DNA of 64,000 nucleotides from Dyella terrae (lineage in GTDB: Bacteria; Pseudomonadota; Gammaproteobacteria; Xanthomonadales; Rhodanobacteraceae), in the NCBI RefSeq assembly GCF_004322705.1, contig NZ_SIZZ01000002.1, positions 806,001 to 870,000 on the forward strand. The letters run 5' to 3'. This document shows positions 35,290 to 44,763 of this stretch, in pieces (position 1 is the first letter of the stretch; each line of letters begins with the position of its first letter). The notes under the pieces were generated by a model that was given only the letters and a program-made list of their open reading frames with translations, did not search any database and was not told where the DNA came from. Position numbers and translations under genes: made by a program.

Positions 35290-37383
35290 TTACCAGATCT
35301 TCACGCGATCCTTGGGCGCGAGGTACAGCTTTTCGCCCGGCGCCGGCTTGAACGTGTCATACCAGGCGTCGAGGTTGCGCACCGTCTGTGCGCGGAACTG
35401 GCCCGGCGAGTGGCCGTCGGTCACCACCTGCTGGCGCAGCGCGGAATCGCGGGTCTTTTCACGCCACGACTGTGCGAAGGCGAGGAAGAAACGCTGGTCG
35501 CCCGTGAGTCCGTCAATCACGGGTGCCGGTTTGCCACCGAGTGACTTCTGGTACGCCGCATAAGCGATGGCGAGGCCCGAGACGTCGGCGATGTTCTCGC
35601 CCAGTGTCTGCTGGCCGTTGATGTGCAGGCCGGGCAGCACTTCATAGGCGTTGTACTGCTCGACCAGCTTCTGGCCCGCGGCCTTGAAGTGCGCCTGATC
35701 TTCCGGTGTCCACCAGTTGCGCAGGCGCCCTTGCGCATCGAACTCGGCGCCGGTGTTGTCGAAGCTATGACTGATCTCGTGACCGATGACGGCGCCGATC
35801 GAACCATAGTTGGCGGCCGCGTCAGCATGCGGATCGAAGAACGGCGCTTCGAGGATCGCGGCCGGGAAGTTGAGCGCGTTCTGCAGCGGCAGGTTCACCG
35901 CGTTCACCGTCTGCGGCGTCATCCACCACTCAGCGCGATCGATCGGCTTGCCCAGCTTGGATAGCTGGTAGCGATACTCAAACTCCTCGGCGCGCAGGTG
36001 GTTGCCCACGGCATCGTCCGGCTTGATATCGAGCGATGCGTAATTGCGCCAGGTTTCGGGGTAACCGACGCCCACCTTGAGCGTGGTGATCTTTTCCTTG
36101 GCCTTCTGCTTGGTGGCCGGCGTCATCCAGTCCAACGTGTCCACGTGATCGTTGAACGCGGCCATGATGTTGCTGACCATGTCCTGCACCTGCTTCTTGG
36201 ACGACGCAGGGAAGTAACGCTTCACGTAAATCTGGCCGACGGCATCGCCGAGCGCGCCATTGGTGGCACTGATGCCGCGCTTCCAGCGATCGCGCTGCTT
36301 GGGCGTGCCGTTGAGGGTGTGGCCGTAGAACTCGAACTGGGCCGTCGCGATGGACTTCGGCAGCAGGCCGGCGGATTCATTGAGCACGTGGAAGTCGAGG
36401 TAATCCTTCCAGGTCTGCAGCGGCTCGCTGGCAACCAGTGCGGACAAGCCCTTGATGGCATCCGGCTGCCACACGGTGATCTGCTTCTGGCCATCCAGTC
36501 CGGCAGCCTTGAAGTAGGCATTCCAGTCCAGTCCCGGCGCCTTCTTCGAGAAGTCGGCGAGATTCCACGGATTGTTGGCCTTATGCACGTCTTCGCTGTC
36601 GACAATGCTCGCCTGCGCCTTGGCGATCTTGGTTTCGAGATCGAAGACGGCCTTGGCCTTCTTGTCCGCATCGGCGATGCCACCCTGCTTCATCAGGTCG
36701 GCGATATAGGCCTGATACTTTTCACGGATGGCAACCATGTCCTTGTCATTGGACAGGTAGTAGTCGCGGTTGGGCAGGCCCAGGCCGCCCTGCAGCAGGT
36801 ACGGGACGTTGTGCTCGAAGTCGGTCAGGCCCTGCGTCACAAACAGGCCGAACAGGTTCTGCGTCCACCAGTTGGTGGCGTTGACCGGATCGACGTCGGC
36901 TCGGAGCGTGCTGCCCAGGGCGCTGGAAAGTTCGCCGGCATTCTTGATGGCGTCGATCTTGGCGAGGGCCGGCTTGACCGGTTCCAGGCCGCGCTTTTCG
37001 ATGGTCGCATCGTCCATGAAGGCGGCGTAGTAATCGGCAATCTTGCGCGCGTCGGTGCCGGCGGCCGGATTGCCCTTGCCCATGTCGCGGATCAGTTCCG
37101 CGTTGCGCTTCTCGGCCTTCTCATAAACCTGCAGGAAGATGCCCGTGCTGGCGCGGTCGGCCGGGATCTGCGCCGTCTTGGCCCAGGTGCCGTTGGCGTA
37201 CTTGTCGAAGTCGTCGCCCGGCTTGACCGCCTTGTCGATGCCGGCGAGATCAATGCCGGAAGCCGAACGGGCCTCCTGCTTGGCGGGCGCGTTGGGTTGT
37301 GCGGCAGGCGTGGCGGCGTAGGCCGTGACGCTGGTAAGTGCAGCCAGGATGGCAACGGAAAGAAGACGACGAGCGCGGTCCAT
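35290..37383 (-). CDS. M13 family (neprilysin/PepO-like) zinc metallopeptidase, secreted
   Basis: 697 residues. A signal peptide (RRLLSVAILAALTSVTAYA) is followed by an M13 N-terminal domain opening SGIDLAGIDKAVKPGDDFDKYANGTW and a C-terminal catalytic domain. The zinc site is VIGHEISHSFDNTG (H535, E536, H539) with ENIADVSGLAIAY giving the third ligand Glu and the conserved Asp; the substrate-binding NAYY/F-like region and the C-terminal tail ending VKIW are family-typical. The enzyme cleaves oligopeptides, probably in the periplasm. The start at 37383 has GGGGAG upstream; the open frame before it is not conserved-looking. Confidence 0.94.
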   Translation of the reverse strand: MDRARRLLSVAILAALTSVTAYAATPAAQPNAPAKQEARSASGIDLAGIDKAVKPGDDFDKYANGTWAKTAQIPADRASTGIFLQVYEKAEKRNAELIRDMGKGNPAAGTDARKIADYYAAFMDDATIEKRGLEPVKPALAKIDAIKNAGELSSALGSTLRADVDPVNATNWWTQNLFGLFVTQGLTDFEHNVPYLLQGGLGLPNRDYYLSNDKDMVAIREKYQAYIADLMKQGGIADADKKAKAVFDLETKIAKAQASIVDSEDVHKANNPWNLADFSKKAPGLDWNAYFKAAGLDGQKQITVWQPDAIKGLSALVASEPLQTWKDYLDFHVLNESAGLLPKSIATAQFEFYGHTLNGTPKQRDRWKRGISATNGALGDAVGQIYVKRYFPASSKKQVQDMVSNIMAAFNDHVDTLDWMTPATKQKAKEKITTLKVGVGYPETWRNYASLDIKPDDAVGNHLRAEEFEYRYQLSKLGKPIDRAEWWMTPQTVNAVNLPLQNALNFPAAILEAPFFDPHADAAANYGSIGAVIGHEISHSFDNTGAEFDAQGRLRNWWTPEDQAHFKAAGQKLVEQYNAYEVLPGLHINGQQTLGENIADVSGLAIAYAAYQKSLGGKPAPVIDGLTGDQRFFLAFAQSWREKTRDSALRQQVVTDGHSPGQFRAQTVRNLDAWYDTFKPAPGEKLYLAPKDRVKIW

Positions 37384-37467
37384 GGGGCTCCCCTTGCGGA
37401 AGGTTGGGGTCAAAGGTGCGCCCACGATAGCGGCAGCCCGCAAGAGTTTGGGTATGACCAATGGGCT

Positions 37468-37503
37468 AGCGCCGGCATCGCGTTTTCTTGCGATGCCGGC
37501 GCT
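37468..37503. repeat. Long hairpin downstream of the GH92 gene
   Basis: A perfect 13-bp stem (arms GCGCCGGCATCGC and GCGATGCCGGCGC) around GTTTTCTT, ending 7 bp before the GH92 stop codon. On the minus strand no U-tract follows. Probable transcript-end structure between GH92 and the M13 peptidase. Confidence 0.6.
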
Positions 37504-37509
37504 TCGGCG

Positions 37510-40500
37510 TCAGTGCTTTGCGCCGAGCAGTTCCAGTTCGGCCAGTTCGACGGCCGAAGACAAGGTGAGTCGGTAATAGCGGTAGCGATCAGGGTGCGCG
37601 ATCAGGAACGGACGCGTCTGGCGATCCCAGGCAAAGCGCTCACCCGAGCGTTCGTCGAGCAGGCTCCATTGCTTGCCGTCTCGCGAGCCTTCGAGTCGCC
37701 ACGCGGCCGGAGCGCGCTGGTGATCGCCGGAGGTCAGCGTGTACATCGCAACCTGTTCGGCCGTGCTCGCCTGCCATTGGATGCTGGCGCCCGCAGGCAG
37801 GGAGACCGTTGTCGTCGCATCGTTGTCGACCAGTGGCGCGAGAGCCACATTGACCGACGTGGACAGGGCATCGGCATGACCGTCAAGCAGGTCGGTCATC
37901 GGCGCCGGGCGTTCGCCTTCGCGCGTGATCGATGCCGGCAGTGCCTTGGTTCCGGTTCCCCATTTCGACGGTTTGGGACCCATGTCGAACTCAAGCGTCG
38001 CGCCTTTGGCGAGCAGCGCATGCGGCAAGGTCAGGCTGTTCCACGCCTGGCCGTTGACGCGCAGGCTTTGCACATAACGGTTCGTATCGCTCACCTTGGG
38101 CGCATCGATCACGATATGTGCGCCGTTCTCAAGCCGGATATCCATGTGCGGGAAATACGGCGCGCCGATGACATATTCCGGCGTACCCATGCGCAGCGGA
38201 TAGAAACCTGCCGCGCTGAAAATCCACCACGCGGACATTTCGCCGTTGTCTTCGTCGCCGGGATAGCCCTGGCCAATTTCGCTGCCGACATAGAGCCGCG
38301 ACAACACGTCACGCACCTTGTCCTGCGTTTTCCAGGGCTGTCCGGCTTCGTCGTACATGTAGATGATGTGATGCGACGGCTGGTTGCTGTGACCGTACTG
38401 CCCCATGCGCACATCGCGCGCCTCGAGCATCTCGTGGATGACTTCGCCGTAGCTGCCAACATCAAAATTGCCGGGCGTGGCGAAGAACTGGTCAATCTTG
38501 GCAGCAAGCTTGTCGCGGCCACCGTAAAGCGCCGCGAGGCCGGCGCCATCCTGTGGTGCGTGGAACGCCATGTTCCAGGCGTTGGTTTCGGTGTAGTCGC
38601 CGCCCCAGCGTTCCGGGTTGAAGTTGCTACGGTCGTAACGCCACGCACCCTTGGCATCGCGTCCGATGAAGAATTTCAGTTCGGGATGGAAGAGGTGGAC
38701 GTATCCAAGCGCGCGGTTGCCGTAGTACGTCGCGTCAGCTTCATAGCGCGCCGTGTCGCCCGATGAGGCGGTGAGCGACTTCGCCAGATTGCCGATGGCG
38801 AAGTCGTTGATATAGCCATCCATCGACCACGACAGCCCCTCGTTCACTGCGGTGTCGGTATAGCCATTGAAGTTGGCGCGTTTGATGCCCTTGCGGCCCG
38901 TGCCCTTGATCGGGCTGACGACAGAGGCGTCGCGGATGGCCGAGTCGTAGAACGACTGCACGTCGAAGTTGCGCACGCCCTTGAGCCACGCATCGGCAAA
39001 CGCGACATCCGAACTGGTGCCGACCATCAGGTCCGCATAGCCCGGTGACGACCAGCGCGCGATCCAGCCGCCATCGCGGTATTGCTGCACGAATCCGTCG
39101 ATCATCTCACCGGCTTTGTGCGGCGTGAGCAGGGTGTAAGCCGGCCACGCGGTGCGATAGGTATCCCAGAAGCCGTTGTTGACGTAAACCTTGCCGTCGA
39201 GCACGTGGGCGCCTGTGGCGGTCGGGGTGTCCTGGCTGGTCGCGGGTGAGAACGGGCTGGCGTACTTCCAGGCAGGCGCGTCGGCGGTGCCCGTGTTCTC
39301 GGAGGCGGAGTTCGGGTACAGGAACAGACGGTAGAGGTTGGAGTAGAGCGTCGTCAGCTCATCATCGCTGGCGCCCTTGACCTCGACGATGCCCAGTTGC
39401 TCGTCCCAGATCTTCTGGGCACGGTCTTTGACGGTATCGAACGTGTCGCTGGCAGCGATTTCCAGTTCGAGATTCCTGCGTGCCTGATCGATGCTGAGCA
39501 GTGACGTCGCGACGCGCAGCGTGACCTCTTTGGTCTTGCGCGTATCGAAACCGATCCATGCCGTGACGGCATCGCGACCTTCTCCCGTCAGGCGGCCGCT
39601 CTCGCGTATGGGCTGGTCGGCCACGGCATAGAAGAACAGGCGCGTGGCGCCGGTGGACAGTCGGCTCTTGACGTCCGAGTAGCCGCTGAAGCTGTTGGAC
39701 GCGGCATCGATGGTGACGCTGCCATGGTTGTCGCGGTTGTCCAGGATCAACTGCGAGCGGTTTCCCTCGAATCGAAAGCGGAACATGGCCGCGTGATCCG
39801 TCGGCGTCACTTCTGCCCGGATACCGTTGTCGAACTGAACGCGATAGACATAGGGGTGCGCGTCTTCCATGTCGTGGGAAAACGACAGCGCGCGTTTTTC
39901 CCGATTGGCCGATGGCGCACCTTGTTCGACGGCCGCAGGCATCAGCTGGAACGTCTGGCGGTCACCCATCCACGGACTGGGTTCGTGGGACAGCGCCAGC
40001 GCTTCAAGGCGTGGCCGGTTCTGGTCGTTATTGCGTTCCTGGTACTGGTAGATCCAGTTCGCGCCGGCGTTGGTGACTGGGGTCCAGAAGTTGAAGCCGT
40101 GGGGCAGGGCCGTTGCGGGGAAGTTGTTGCCGCGGGAGAAGTTGCCGTTGGAGTTAGTGCCGCGCAGGGTGTTTACCCGGTCGCTGGGACGACGGACGGT
40201 ATTGGCAGGCGCGAACATCTCGATCCGGATGCTGTCGATATAGCCCTCAAAGGCGCCCGCTGGCCCGTTGTGCACCAGTTCCACGGCGCGGAGACGCCTG
40301 CCCTCCGGCATCCTTCCCAAATCGACGCTGACGTAGTTCCACTGGTCGGGGTAGAGCACGCGTGCATCGCCCTGTGCCCTGGCGTCCAGGGCGACACGGT
40401 GTTGATCTTTGGTGCCCATACCGGACAGGCGCGTGCCGTCGTCGAACAGCAGATCGACGGCAATGTAGTTGGCGAGGTTGCGCAGGTCGCCCGGCACGGA

Positions 40501-40842
40501 CTGCGGGAATACGACATAGCTCAGGCGCAGGTAATCGCCCGACCGGTCAGGGATGTCGTAAAGACGAATGCGCTGCTCGCCTTCCTGGTTACCCATGTAG
40601 TGGAGCGAATGCAGACCGTCGAAGCCGACGCCGGGCTTGGCGGTTAGTGCGACTTTCGTGGAAGGGCCCCCCGCGATGGCCACGCCGAACTGGGCGTTGC
40701 CATGTTCGGCGGGGTCGGAGGCCGGCTTCTCGAAGGAAAAGAACAGATCGGCTGAGGGCGCGAACGCCTTCGCCGCGCAGGCCAGGGCCAGTCCGGCCGC
40801 TACGGCAGCCACAAGGGCCGTATATCCCCAAACTCGAGCCAT
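37510..40842 (-). CDS. GH92 family alpha-mannosidase, exported, with C-terminal discoidin-like domain
   Basis: 1,110 residues. Signal-like N-terminus (VWGYTALVAAVAAGLALACAAKA). An N-terminal beta-sandwich of about 200 residues is followed by the GH92 catalytic region: NNGFWDTYRTAWPAYTLL, YTETNAWNMAFHAPQD, QPSHHIIYMYDEAGQPWKTQ and GDEDNGEMSAWWIFSAAGFYP, the last holding the Asp pair of the catalytic base. A C-terminal F5/8-type (discoidin-like) domain (about 985-1110) probably binds carbohydrate. GH92 enzymes are calcium-dependent exo-alpha-mannosidases. The ATG at 40842 was chosen because the signal peptide begins there. A LacI-type palindrome lies 69 bp upstream. Ends 126 bp before the M13 peptidase. 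Confidence 0.92.
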   Translation of the reverse strand: MARVWGYTALVAAVAAGLALACAAKAFAPSADLFFSFEKPASDPAEHGNAQFGVAIAGGPSTKVALTAKPGVGFDGLHSLHYMGNQEGEQRIRLYDIPDRSGDYLRLSYVVFPQSVPGDLRNLANYIAVDLLFDDGTRLSGMGTKDQHRVALDARAQGDARVLYPDQWNYVSVDLGRMPEGRRLRAVELVHNGPAGAFEGYIDSIRIEMFAPANTVRRPSDRVNTLRGTNSNGNFSRGNNFPATALPHGFNFWTPVTNAGANWIYQYQERNNDQNRPRLEALALSHEPSPWMGDRQTFQLMPAAVEQGAPSANREKRALSFSHDMEDAHPYVYRVQFDNGIRAEVTPTDHAAMFRFRFEGNRSQLILDNRDNHGSVTIDAASNSFSGYSDVKSRLSTGATRLFFYAVADQPIRESGRLTGEGRDAVTAWIGFDTRKTKEVTLRVATSLLSIDQARRNLELEIAASDTFDTVKDRAQKIWDEQLGIVEVKGASDDELTTLYSNLYRLFLYPNSASENTGTADAPAWKYASPFSPATSQDTPTATGAHVLDGKVYVNNGFWDTYRTAWPAYTLLTPHKAGEMIDGFVQQYRDGGWIARWSSPGYADLMVGTSSDVAFADAWLKGVRNFDVQSFYDSAIRDASVVSPIKGTGRKGIKRANFNGYTDTAVNEGLSWSMDGYINDFAIGNLAKSLTASSGDTARYEADATYYGNRALGYVHLFHPELKFFIGRDAKGAWRYDRSNFNPERWGGDYTETNAWNMAFHAPQDGAGLAALYGGRDKLAAKIDQFFATPGNFDVGSYGEVIHEMLEARDVRMGQYGHSNQPSHHIIYMYDEAGQPWKTQDKVRDVLSRLYVGSEIGQGYPGDEDNGEMSAWWIFSAAGFYPLRMGTPEYVIGAPYFPHMDIRLENGAHIVIDAPKVSDTNRYVQSLRVNGQAWNSLTLPHALLAKGATLEFDMGPKPSKWGTGTKALPASITREGERPAPMTDLLDGHADALSTSVNVALAPLVDNDATTTVSLPAGASIQWQASTAEQVAMYTLTSGDHQRAPAAWRLEGSRDGKQWSLLDERSGERFAWDRQTRPFLIAHPDRYRYYRLTLSSAVELAELELLGAKH

Positions 40843-40910
40843 GCGCCTGTCATCCCCTCGGTGGTCGGCAGGCCCGCTCAAAGGGACCTGTCTCGGCAAG
40901 TTTTCCCCGA

Positions 40911-40926
40911 TTTAAATCGTTCTAAA
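40911..40926. promoter_or_regulatory. LacI-family-like operator upstream of GH92 gene
   Basis: TTTAAATCGTTCTAAA is an imperfect palindrome centred on CG, with 6 of 8 positions symmetric, the usual layout of LacI/GalR operators. It is in the 129 bp gap between tamB and the GH92 gene, on the promoter side of the latter. No LacI-type gene is in the window. Confidence 0.5.
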
Positions 40927-40971
40927 TTGACGCTGTCAAATGGCGGTGCAGCATGCCGCAGAGGGCTGGGC

Positions 40972-43900
40972 TCACTTTTCGATGCGGTAGTTCAGGCTTG
41001 CCCGGTTGAAATCCGTGGCATTGAGCGCCTCGAAGTTCCAGCGGTGATTGAAGATGTAGCGCAGCGTGATCACCTGGCCCGGATCAAACAGGCCGACGCC
41101 GTAGCTCAGGTACAGGCGGGGCGAGAGGTACTTGCCGACGGTGAAGGCGGAGCCGCCGCCGATCGCATCATTCGCCTGCACGCCGATGTCGTCCACGCCC
41201 ATCCTGGCGCCGATGGTCTTGGCCAGCATGTCTCCGGCGGCCGAGCCCAGTGCCTGAGCTGCCGCGCCCACGGCGCTGCCTTCGCCGCCTTTCACCTGCG
41301 ACAGCGGCTTGCCCGTGATGAGGTAGGAGAGGGCGTCGGATTGCTCCATGACGGGATTGGAGAACACCGTCAGCACGGGACGCTTGGCCGTGCCGGTGAT
41401 CTGCAGGCCCACTTTCTGGCCTTCGTCGATGGTGGCGTTCGGATTGAGGTTGCGTACCGCGCGGATATCCAGGCCGGGGTTGTCGATGGGCGTGGTCGCG
41501 AACAGCAGGCGTCCCTGCTCGATATGCAGGTTCTGGCCGTGCGCGCGATAGGTACCGTCGACGGTGATCTGCCCCTGGCCGGTGGTGGCCGTGCCGGGGC
41601 GTTCGCGAACGCGCAGCTGGCCGCTGAGGTTGCCGTCCAGGCCCATGCCGACGAGATGCGTCTTGTTGCCCAGGTTGACCGCGATGTCGGCCATGATCGG
41701 CAGCTTCGAGGCCTTCTCAGCCTGTTGATCTTCGTCGACGATGACGACGTCGGGCGAGGCCTGCGTCGCGCCGCCACCGGGTAGTTTGTCCACATCGATA
41801 TCGGCGCTGTCGAGCGTGACGGACCCGCCCACGGTGATGCCTTTTTCGTTCTGGTCCAGCGTGAGGTCGGGCGAGACCACGACCACCGCAGCCGGGATGT
41901 TGGTGGCGGTGAACTGGCTCCCCTTCACGGTGATGGCGGCATTGCCGCCTTCGCCCAGGCGCGCCGTGCCGGCGACGGTGAGCGAGCCCTTGCCCGATTG
42001 CACGGTGCCGTCAACGCGGAAGTTCTGCGCATCGGTGGTGGTGATCGCGACGTGGCCTTCCTTGAGCTTCAGGCCAGCGTTGGGAATCTCGGTGGCAAAT
42101 CCGTCGAGCACGGCCTGGCCTCGAATCGCAGGCTGTTTCACGGTGCCGCCGAGCAGGAAGTCGCCGTCCAGCTTACCCTTCACGTTATCCAGTTCGCTGG
42201 TAAACATTTCGACCAGCGCGAGATTGGTGACGTGCAGGCGCACCTGTCCATCCAGCGCCTGTTGCGCACCGGTGATGCCGATCTGGCCATCGAGCAGGCC
42301 GTCATTGCTCAGATTGGCGTGGATGTTGAACCGCTGGCTGTTTGGCGTGAGGTTCGCGTTGAGCGCGAGGTTGCGGTAGGTGAGGATGGGTCGATCCGCG
42401 TGCTGCACCAGGGTGATGCTGCCTTGCGTGGAGGTGATGCTGGCCTGGCCGTTGAGTGCGCCGGCGGCGTTGCGCTTGATGTTGCCGCTGCCTTCGAGCA
42501 CGCCATCGGCGCGCATGGGCATGTCCTTGCTTTCGACCATCGTCATGATCAGCGCAAGCGGCAGCGAGCGCAGGTTGTAGCTCGCGTCGAGATTGCCGGC
42601 CTTGTCCTGTTTGGCGTTGACGCAAAGCTGCGGTTCGCCGCCGGACAGGCAAAGGTCGGACAGGCTCATGGCCCCATCGTTGTAGGCAAGCTTCGATGGT
42701 GCCGTGAGGCGGAACGGCGGGAGATGCTGCGCTTCGAGCGTCAGCGTGGACAGGGTGCCGTTCCAGTTTTTCTCCTTCAGCGAACCGTTCAACGCGATCT
42801 GCGTGGACAACTGGGTGCCATGCGCGTCCAGATGGAGATTGTGGCGCTCGCCGGTGCCGTCGCCACGCAGGGAAATCTGCTGGAAAGCCAGGCCGCCAGC
42901 TTCAACGGTGGTCGCGGTGACATCGAGCTTGCCGCCCGGTGTGCTGATGTCCGGCACGTCGGCCGTCAGTTGCAGGGCAGCGACTTTCTCGTCGCCATAG
43001 CCGAGCGAGCGTCCATGCAGCTGACCATTCACGCTGAGCTTCGGATACAGGCCGCGAACACGGAAATCGCCCTGGAGTGCGCCGCCACTGTTGGGCAGCC
43101 AGTCGGCGAGCGAGGCGACGGCCAGTTGCAGCTGGATGTCGTTGCTTTTGCCGGGCTTGGCCTCGACGGTGATGGTGCTGCTGCCGCTGGCCAGTTGCAG
43201 CTTGCCATCGACGACGTTCGACGGTGCGAGGTGCAGTTTGCCTTCGCCGCGTAGTTGTCGTTCGCGCAGTCGGCCGGTGAGTTTGCGAATCTCCAGCGTC
43301 GCGTCAGGCTGATTCTTCGGCAGGGTGCCTTCAGTGGCGATGTCGAAATCCATCGAGCCGCCCCAGCCGGCGAAGATCTGGCCGGGATCGAGCTTTTCGG
43401 CCTGGGCTTGCAGGTTCCAGCCGAACTCCGGTTGCAGTGTGAGTGAGCCTTTGGCATCCATGTGGCCGCTCTTCGGGCCCTGGATGGCAAGCGAGTTAAG
43501 CGTGATGAGTTTGGGCGTGCCGTCGATGTTGAGTGTGAACTTCGACAACTGCGAGGGCGGGCCGGCCTGGACTTCACCTTCGGCGTGGAACCGATCGGCG
43601 CTGCCGCGTGCAAGGAGTTTGCCCTTGGTGTCGAGATCCTGGCCCACCAGCGTCGCGGGCAGTCGCACGTTATCCCAGGAGACGTCGAGGTTGGCGCTGA
43701 CGGGTTGATCACTTAGTGCCACGGTGCCATGCACGTTGGCGCTGCCGGTGAACTGCGGCGATGCCAGGGCCAGTTGCTGCAACTCCAGCGTTTTCAGGTC
43801 CTCGCTGAAGCGAGCTTGCAACGGTTTGAGATCCAGCTGGTAGTCGTTGAGTTCGACGCGTCCGTTGACGGTGCCGCTGCGTCGGTCGCCACTGCCTTGC

Positions 43901-44760
43901 AAACTGACGCCAAGCTGCTTGAGCGAGCTTTCCCCCAGCAAGACTTTGGGATCGAAGGTGGGAGCATCGAGTTTGGCCGTCCAGGGATAGGCGCCGCTTT
44001 GCTGCAACTGCAAATGCAGTTCGGCGGGCATGGGCAGGGTGAGCTTGAGTGTGACGGTGGCGTTTTTCCCGTCGCCTTGCGCTTCCAGAGCGCCGGCATA
44101 GTCGGTGCCAGCCACGCGCCAGGCGAAGACCGCCTTGCCCTGGCCCTTGTACTGACCCATCGCCGACAGCTGCCCCTGCAGATCGGCGTTGCCATCGGGG
44201 GCCTTCAGCGAGAGCTGGTGCAGCTCGATGCCTTGCGATGTCCAGCTGCCGGCGAGATCGAGACTGTTCGACGCAAAGACCGGTGCGCCATCCTGCGTGA
44301 CCTTCACCGAGCCCACGTGAATGCGGTCGAGGATCAAATCAAGCGGCGGCTTGAGCGAAAAGCTGCTTTCCGTCGGCGGCTCGGGTGGCGTGGTTTTCAG
44401 CGCCACGTCCACGCCGTCGACGTTGAGATCGAGGACGTGGGCGCTTTTGCGCAAGAGCGGCAAAACGCGCAAATCCAGGTGTGCTTTGGCAACGGTGACG
44501 TCAACGGCCTTGCCGTCGTTGTATCGCAGGCCCTCGATATCCAGAGGGCCCACGAGACGGCCCTGCGCATGTTTTACCGAGAGCGCGCCATCCGTGAAGC
44601 CCTGCGCGCGGGCCAACGCGAATCGAAGGCCCGATGATGTGCCGATCAACCAGCCGACAAAGCAGGCGAGCACGACCAGCAAGCCCAGCAGCGAGAGCAA
44701 GGTCCAGCGCAACCAGCGACGGCGCGGACGGGGAGCGGGTTGTTGAGTGTGGTCGGTCAT
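40972..44760 (-). CDS. tamB: Translocation and assembly module inner-membrane protein TamB
   Basis: 1,262 residues. One N-terminal membrane helix (about 17-38, after a basic PRPRRRWLRW) anchors a very long periplasmic beta-rich body of repeated amphipathic strands, and the C-terminal TamB (DUF490) domain ends VITLRYIFNHRWNFEALNATDFNRASLNYRIEK. TamB forms a groove from the inner membrane to TamA and is implicated in outer-membrane protein assembly and phospholipid transport. It starts 3 bp after the tamA stop, so the two are one operon, with tamA first. Size is close to the E. coli protein (1,259 residues). Confidence 0.95.
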   Translation of the reverse strand: MTDHTQQPAPRPRRRWLRWTLLSLLGLLVVLACFVGWLIGTSSGLRFALARAQGFTDGALSVKHAQGRLVGPLDIEGLRYNDGKAVDVTVAKAHLDLRVLPLLRKSAHVLDLNVDGVDVALKTTPPEPPTESSFSLKPPLDLILDRIHVGSVKVTQDGAPVFASNSLDLAGSWTSQGIELHQLSLKAPDGNADLQGQLSAMGQYKGQGKAVFAWRVAGTDYAGALEAQGDGKNATVTLKLTLPMPAELHLQLQQSGAYPWTAKLDAPTFDPKVLLGESSLKQLGVSLQGSGDRRSGTVNGRVELNDYQLDLKPLQARFSEDLKTLELQQLALASPQFTGSANVHGTVALSDQPVSANLDVSWDNVRLPATLVGQDLDTKGKLLARGSADRFHAEGEVQAGPPSQLSKFTLNIDGTPKLITLNSLAIQGPKSGHMDAKGSLTLQPEFGWNLQAQAEKLDPGQIFAGWGGSMDFDIATEGTLPKNQPDATLEIRKLTGRLRERQLRGEGKLHLAPSNVVDGKLQLASGSSTITVEAKPGKSNDIQLQLAVASLADWLPNSGGALQGDFRVRGLYPKLSVNGQLHGRSLGYGDEKVAALQLTADVPDISTPGGKLDVTATTVEAGGLAFQQISLRGDGTGERHNLHLDAHGTQLSTQIALNGSLKEKNWNGTLSTLTLEAQHLPPFRLTAPSKLAYNDGAMSLSDLCLSGGEPQLCVNAKQDKAGNLDASYNLRSLPLALIMTMVESKDMPMRADGVLEGSGNIKRNAAGALNGQASITSTQGSITLVQHADRPILTYRNLALNANLTPNSQRFNIHANLSNDGLLDGQIGITGAQQALDGQVRLHVTNLALVEMFTSELDNVKGKLDGDFLLGGTVKQPAIRGQAVLDGFATEIPNAGLKLKEGHVAITTTDAQNFRVDGTVQSGKGSLTVAGTARLGEGGNAAITVKGSQFTATNIPAAVVVVSPDLTLDQNEKGITVGGSVTLDSADIDVDKLPGGGATQASPDVVIVDEDQQAEKASKLPIMADIAVNLGNKTHLVGMGLDGNLSGQLRVRERPGTATTGQGQITVDGTYRAHGQNLHIEQGRLLFATTPIDNPGLDIRAVRNLNPNATIDEGQKVGLQITGTAKRPVLTVFSNPVMEQSDALSYLITGKPLSQVKGGEGSAVGAAAQALGSAAGDMLAKTIGARMGVDDIGVQANDAIGGGSAFTVGKYLSPRLYLSYGVGLFDPGQVITLRYIFNHRWNFEALNATDFNRASLNYRIEK

Positions 44761-44763
44761 CGT

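Noticed and set aside
37510-40842. Missing catalytic Glu in the GH92 enzyme (HSNQP where some members have GNEP)
   Set aside because: The YTETNAWN stretch keeps a Glu where the catalytic-acid region lies in the family, and GDEDNG keeps the Asp pair, so inactivity is not supported.
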